From: an uncultured Eubacteriales bacterium
GTDB taxonomy: Bacteria; Bacillota; Clostridia; Oscillospirales; Acutalibacteraceae
NCBI GenBank assembly: GCA_900321515.1
Contig: ONWI01000206.1
Coordinates: forward strand, 1-8,240
Direction of reading: 5' to 3'
Length of the DNA stretch: 8,240 nucleotides
Part shown: positions 6,261-8,240 of the stretch, in pieces
How the letters are laid out: each line of letters opens with the position of its first letter
How positions within the stretch are numbered: position 1 is the first letter of the stretch
Notes under the pieces: generated by a model
The model's input: the letters and a program-made list of their open reading frames with translations, nothing else
The model's database searches: none
Told to the model about the DNA's origin: nothing
Program-made: the position numbers and the translations under genes

Positions 6261-7205
6261 ATGGGAATAATTGAAACACACGATCTGCGCTTTGTCTACG
6301 GCAAAGGCACTCCCTTTGAAAAGGTCGCACTCGACGGTGTGAGCATTTCGATAGAACAGGGAGAATTCATCGGCGTTATCGGACATACAGGTTCCGGCAA
6401 ATCCACGCTCGTTCAGCTGCTCAACGGACTTCTCCGCCCCGAATCGGGAAAGGTTCTGCTCAACGGCAGCGACATATGGGCAAAGCCAAAAAAAATCAGA
6501 AACGTCAGATTTGAAGTGGGACTGGTCTTCCAGTACCCCGAATATCAGCTTTTTGAAGAAACTGTCTACAAGGACATCGCCTTCGGTCCAACCAACAAGG
6601 GCATCAAGGACAAAGCTGAACTGGATACGATAATCCGCACGGCTGCTGAATTCGCCGGGCTTAAGGAATCACTGCTCGAAAAATCGCCATTTGACCTTTC
6701 GGGCGGTGAAAAGCGGCGCGCAGCCATTGCGGGCGTAATCTCCATGCAGCCGAAAGTGCTCATTCTGGACGAACCCACCGCCGGCCTTGACCCTAAGGGC
6801 AGGGACAGAATACTCGACAGGATACGCGCATACCGCGAAAAGACCGGAAGCACGGTGCTGCTTGTATCTCACTCTATGGAAGACATAGCCCGTGTAGCCG
6901 ATCGCGTTCTGGTCATGAATCGCGGCAAGGTAGAAATGTTCGACGAGACAAAGAACATATTCAAGCACGGCGAACGCCTTGCGGATATAGGACTTCGCGT
7001 CCCGCAGGTGACGCAGGTATTCCTCGAACTCAGGCGTCTGGGCGCCGACGTTCGCACCGACGTCTACACCATGGACTTTGCCAAGGGCGTGGCGCTGGAT
7101 TTCCTGAGCGGCAGAACACAGTCCGTCATTGCACAGGAAAAAAATCCTGACGGCTTTGCAGCCGAAAAAGCCGAAGAAATCCCCGAAGGAGGCGAGGCGC
7201 AGTGA
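6261..7205 (+). CDS. ecfA2: ECF transporter ATPase EcfA2
   Basis: This is the second ABC ATPase of the ECF module, expected to pair with EcfA1 and bind the coupling helices of EcfT. The protein is 314 residues. Walker A is GHTGSGKST (41-49), the Q-loop Gln91 lies in LVFQYPEYQLF, the signature is LSGGEKRR (146-153), Walker B is VLILDEPT (166-173), the D-loop region is GLDPKGR (175-181), and the switch is His204 in VSHSMED. The FQYPEYQLFEE stretch and GLDPKGR are characteristic of EcfA2 rather than EcfA1. The last 25 or so residues are a Glu/Ala-rich tail beyond the usual end. ATG6261 has GGAG (6249-6252) 8 bases upstream. A 55-bp gap separates it from ecfA1, and its end overlaps ecfT by 4 bp, so the three genes form one transcription unit. 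Confidence 0.93.
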   Translation: MGIIETHDLRFVYGKGTPFEKVALDGVSISIEQGEFIGVIGHTGSGKSTLVQLLNGLLRPESGKVLLNGSDIWAKPKKIRNVRFEVGLVFQYPEYQLFEETVYKDIAFGPTNKGIKDKAELDTIIRTAAEFAGLKESLLEKSPFDLSGGEKRRAAIAGVISMQPKVLILDEPTAGLDPKGRDRILDRIRAYREKTGSTVLLVSHSMEDIARVADRVLVMNRGKVEMFDETKNIFKHGERLADIGLRVPQVTQVFLELRRLGADVRTDVYTMDFAKGVALDFLSGRTQSVIAQEKNPDGFAAEKAEEIPEGGEAQ

Positions 7206-8020
7206 TCTCAGATATTACCATAGGTCAGTTCATGCCGGGAAAATCATTCATTCACAAAATGGATCCGCGCATGAAAATTGTTCTGATGACGGCAATAATA
7301 ATATTCATCTTCCTCGCAAAGAACCTTATGTCAATGGGCGCAATGCTCGGCTTTGTGATAATCGCAATTCTGTTATCCCGCATACCGCTCAGAATGTACT
7401 TCAAGGGGCTGAAAGCCATCTGGTTCCTTGTGTTCTTCACAGCCTCACTCAATATGCTATACATCAAAGGCGAGCATGTTTTATTTCAGTACCGTGCTGT
7501 CACAATTTACGAGGAGGCTCTCTGGCAGAGCGGATTCATTGCCATAAGACTTGTAATGATCGTGGTGATTAGTTCCATGCTGACCTACACCACCTCACCT
7601 ACCGACCTCACCGCAGCCATAGAACGTCTGCTCGCGCCGTTGAAGATCATACGGGTACCGGTACACGAGCTTGCAATGATGATGACCATTGCGCTGAGAT
7701 TCATTCCAACACTGCTTGAGGAAACAGAGAAAATTATGAACGCACAGAAGGCGCGCGGAGCTGACATGGAGAACGGCGGCATCATCAAAAGAGCAAAAGC
7801 GCTGATACCTATTCTCATTCCTCTTTTTATCTCGTCGTTCCGCAGGGCATTCGAACTTGCCACCGCCATGGACTGCCGGTGCTACACAGGCGGCAAGGGC
7901 CGCACCCGCCTGAATGTTCTAAGGTACCGCTTCCGTGATTTTTTCGCGCTTCTGCTGGTATGCGGTCTGTGCTCCGGGATAATTTATCTGAATACATTAG
8001 CTCCTTCATTGGTTAGATAA
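7202..8020 (+). CDS. ecfT: ECF transporter transmembrane protein EcfT
   Basis: EcfT is the membrane scaffold that links the two ATPases to interchangeable substrate-binding S components. The 272 residues show hydrophobic segments at about 25-39, 44-60, 70-88, 111-130 and 248-266. Two cytoplasmic coupling-helix motifs are recognisable: AQKARGAD (181-188) with the full Ala-Arg-Gly, and AMDCRCYTGGKGRT (222-235), where the triplet reads Cys-Arg-Cys but keeps the key arginine. The start is GTG7202, which overlaps the ecfA2 stop as GTGA. AAGGAGG (7186-7192) lies 9 bases upstream, inside ecfA2, so translation is both coupled and well primed. No S component follows, which fits a shared group II module serving transporters encoded elsewhere. 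Confidence 0.93.
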   Translation: MISDITIGQFMPGKSFIHKMDPRMKIVLMTAIIIFIFLAKNLMSMGAMLGFVIIAILLSRIPLRMYFKGLKAIWFLVFFTASLNMLYIKGEHVLFQYRAVTIYEEALWQSGFIAIRLVMIVVISSMLTYTTSPTDLTAAIERLLAPLKIIRVPVHELAMMMTIALRFIPTLLEETEKIMNAQKARGADMENGGIIKRAKALIPILIPLFISSFRRAFELATAMDCRCYTGGKGRTRLNVLRYRFRDFFALLLVCGLCSGIIYLNTLAPSLVR

Positions 8021-8139
8021 AGGAAGCAAGCGCCAAGCACAAGACACATTCCATCGAAAAACACTCGGAAAAATAACAGAAAACATCAAGAATATGTCTG
8101 AATCAGTGAAAGTCAAGTAAAGCAGAAATGTAAAAATGT
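8021..8139 (+). other. Non-coding A-rich stretch after ecfT
   Basis: No credible gene was found in these 119 bases. AAAGGAA (8019-8025) resembles a ribosome site, but no ATG, GTG or TTG follows at a suitable distance. A tiny frame from ATG8094 ends after eight codons. truA, a common follower of ecfT in Firmicutes, does not start here. Confidence 0.5.
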
Positions 8140-8207
8140 CCCGCAAAATGAATGAAGTTTTGAATTACGGTGCGAACCCGTTTTCCTGAAACAATTCGTT
8201 TTGCGGG
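8140..8207. repeat. 68-bp inverted-repeat element with nested hairpin
   Basis: CCCGCAAAATGAAT (8140-8153) and ATTCGTTTTGCGGG (8194-8207) form a 14-bp inverted repeat with one position that pairs as U-G in RNA. Inside the 40-nt loop a smaller hairpin, ACGG-TGCGAAC-CCGT (8167-8181), is perfect over four pairs. No T run follows on the + strand. On the - strand the stem is followed by ACATTTTTA, so it could act as a leftward terminator for a gene beyond the right edge. It could also be a dispersed palindromic repeat. No target-site duplication is evident. Confidence 0.55.
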
Positions 8208-8240
8208 CGTATTGCCTTGAAGGACCATTTCCAGACCAAT

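Noticed and set aside
8167..8181. tRNA T-arm resemblance on the - strand (GGGTTCGCACC)
   Set aside because: Only one short stem-loop is present; no acceptor, D or anticodon arm can be built around it.
8148..8189. 13-codon frame inside the 68-bp repeat element
   Set aside because: There is no ribosome site and the start lies within the left arm of the inverted repeat; coding is unlikely.
8172..8207. Group II intron 5' end (GTGCG)
   Set aside because: Only the first five bases fit; the following sequence lacks domain I features in the visible stretch.

Overview
The window looks like a housekeeping stretch of a low-to-mid-GC Gram-positive chromosome, most likely an anaerobic Clostridia-class Firmicute (Bacillota). 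By eye the genes are about half GC. The evidence is strong AGGAGG-type ribosome sites, a consensus sigma-A promoter, a classical U-tract terminator, the adjacent ruvC-ruvA-ruvB order, and a Firmicute-style EcfA1-EcfA2-EcfT module. The genus cannot be read from the sequence. All clear genes lie on the + strand.

Layout. Positions 1-178 hold no gene I can name. They are followed by a strong rho-independent terminator (179-235) that closes upstream + strand transcription. A promoter (282-311) then starts a co-directional run: ruvC (353-865), ruvA (880-1485), a 193-bp intergenic region with several inverted repeats, and ruvB (1679-2809). After a 99-bp gap come a degenerate phosphohexomutase-like protein (2909-4390), a class I SAM-dependent methyltransferase (4401-5273), ecfA1 (5309-6205), ecfA2 (6261-7205) and ecfT (7202-8020). 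The last 220 bases are non-coding and hold a 68-bp inverted-repeat element.

How the genes work together. RuvA, RuvB and RuvC form the resolvasome that migrates and cuts Holliday junctions. EcfA1, EcfA2 and EcfT form the energising module of a group II ECF vitamin/micronutrient importer. No substrate-binding S component is encoded here, so it must be elsewhere. The two middle genes are tightly packed with the ECF genes but have no obvious functional link to them.

The most unusual item is the 493-residue protein after ruvB. It keeps the phosphohexomutase fold signature, but all four active-site loops (catalytic serine, metal-binding, sugar-binding, phosphate-binding) are altered. It looks like an intact, maintained pseudoenzyme related to GlmM. 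Secondary points are the structured ruvA-ruvB spacer, a possible CTG start and acidic N-terminal extension of RuvB, a clamp-binding-like RuvB C-terminus, a TTGGCAAAA motif shared by two ruv intergenic regions, and the terminal stem-loop element. I saw no phage, transposase, CRISPR, rRNA or tRNA gene.
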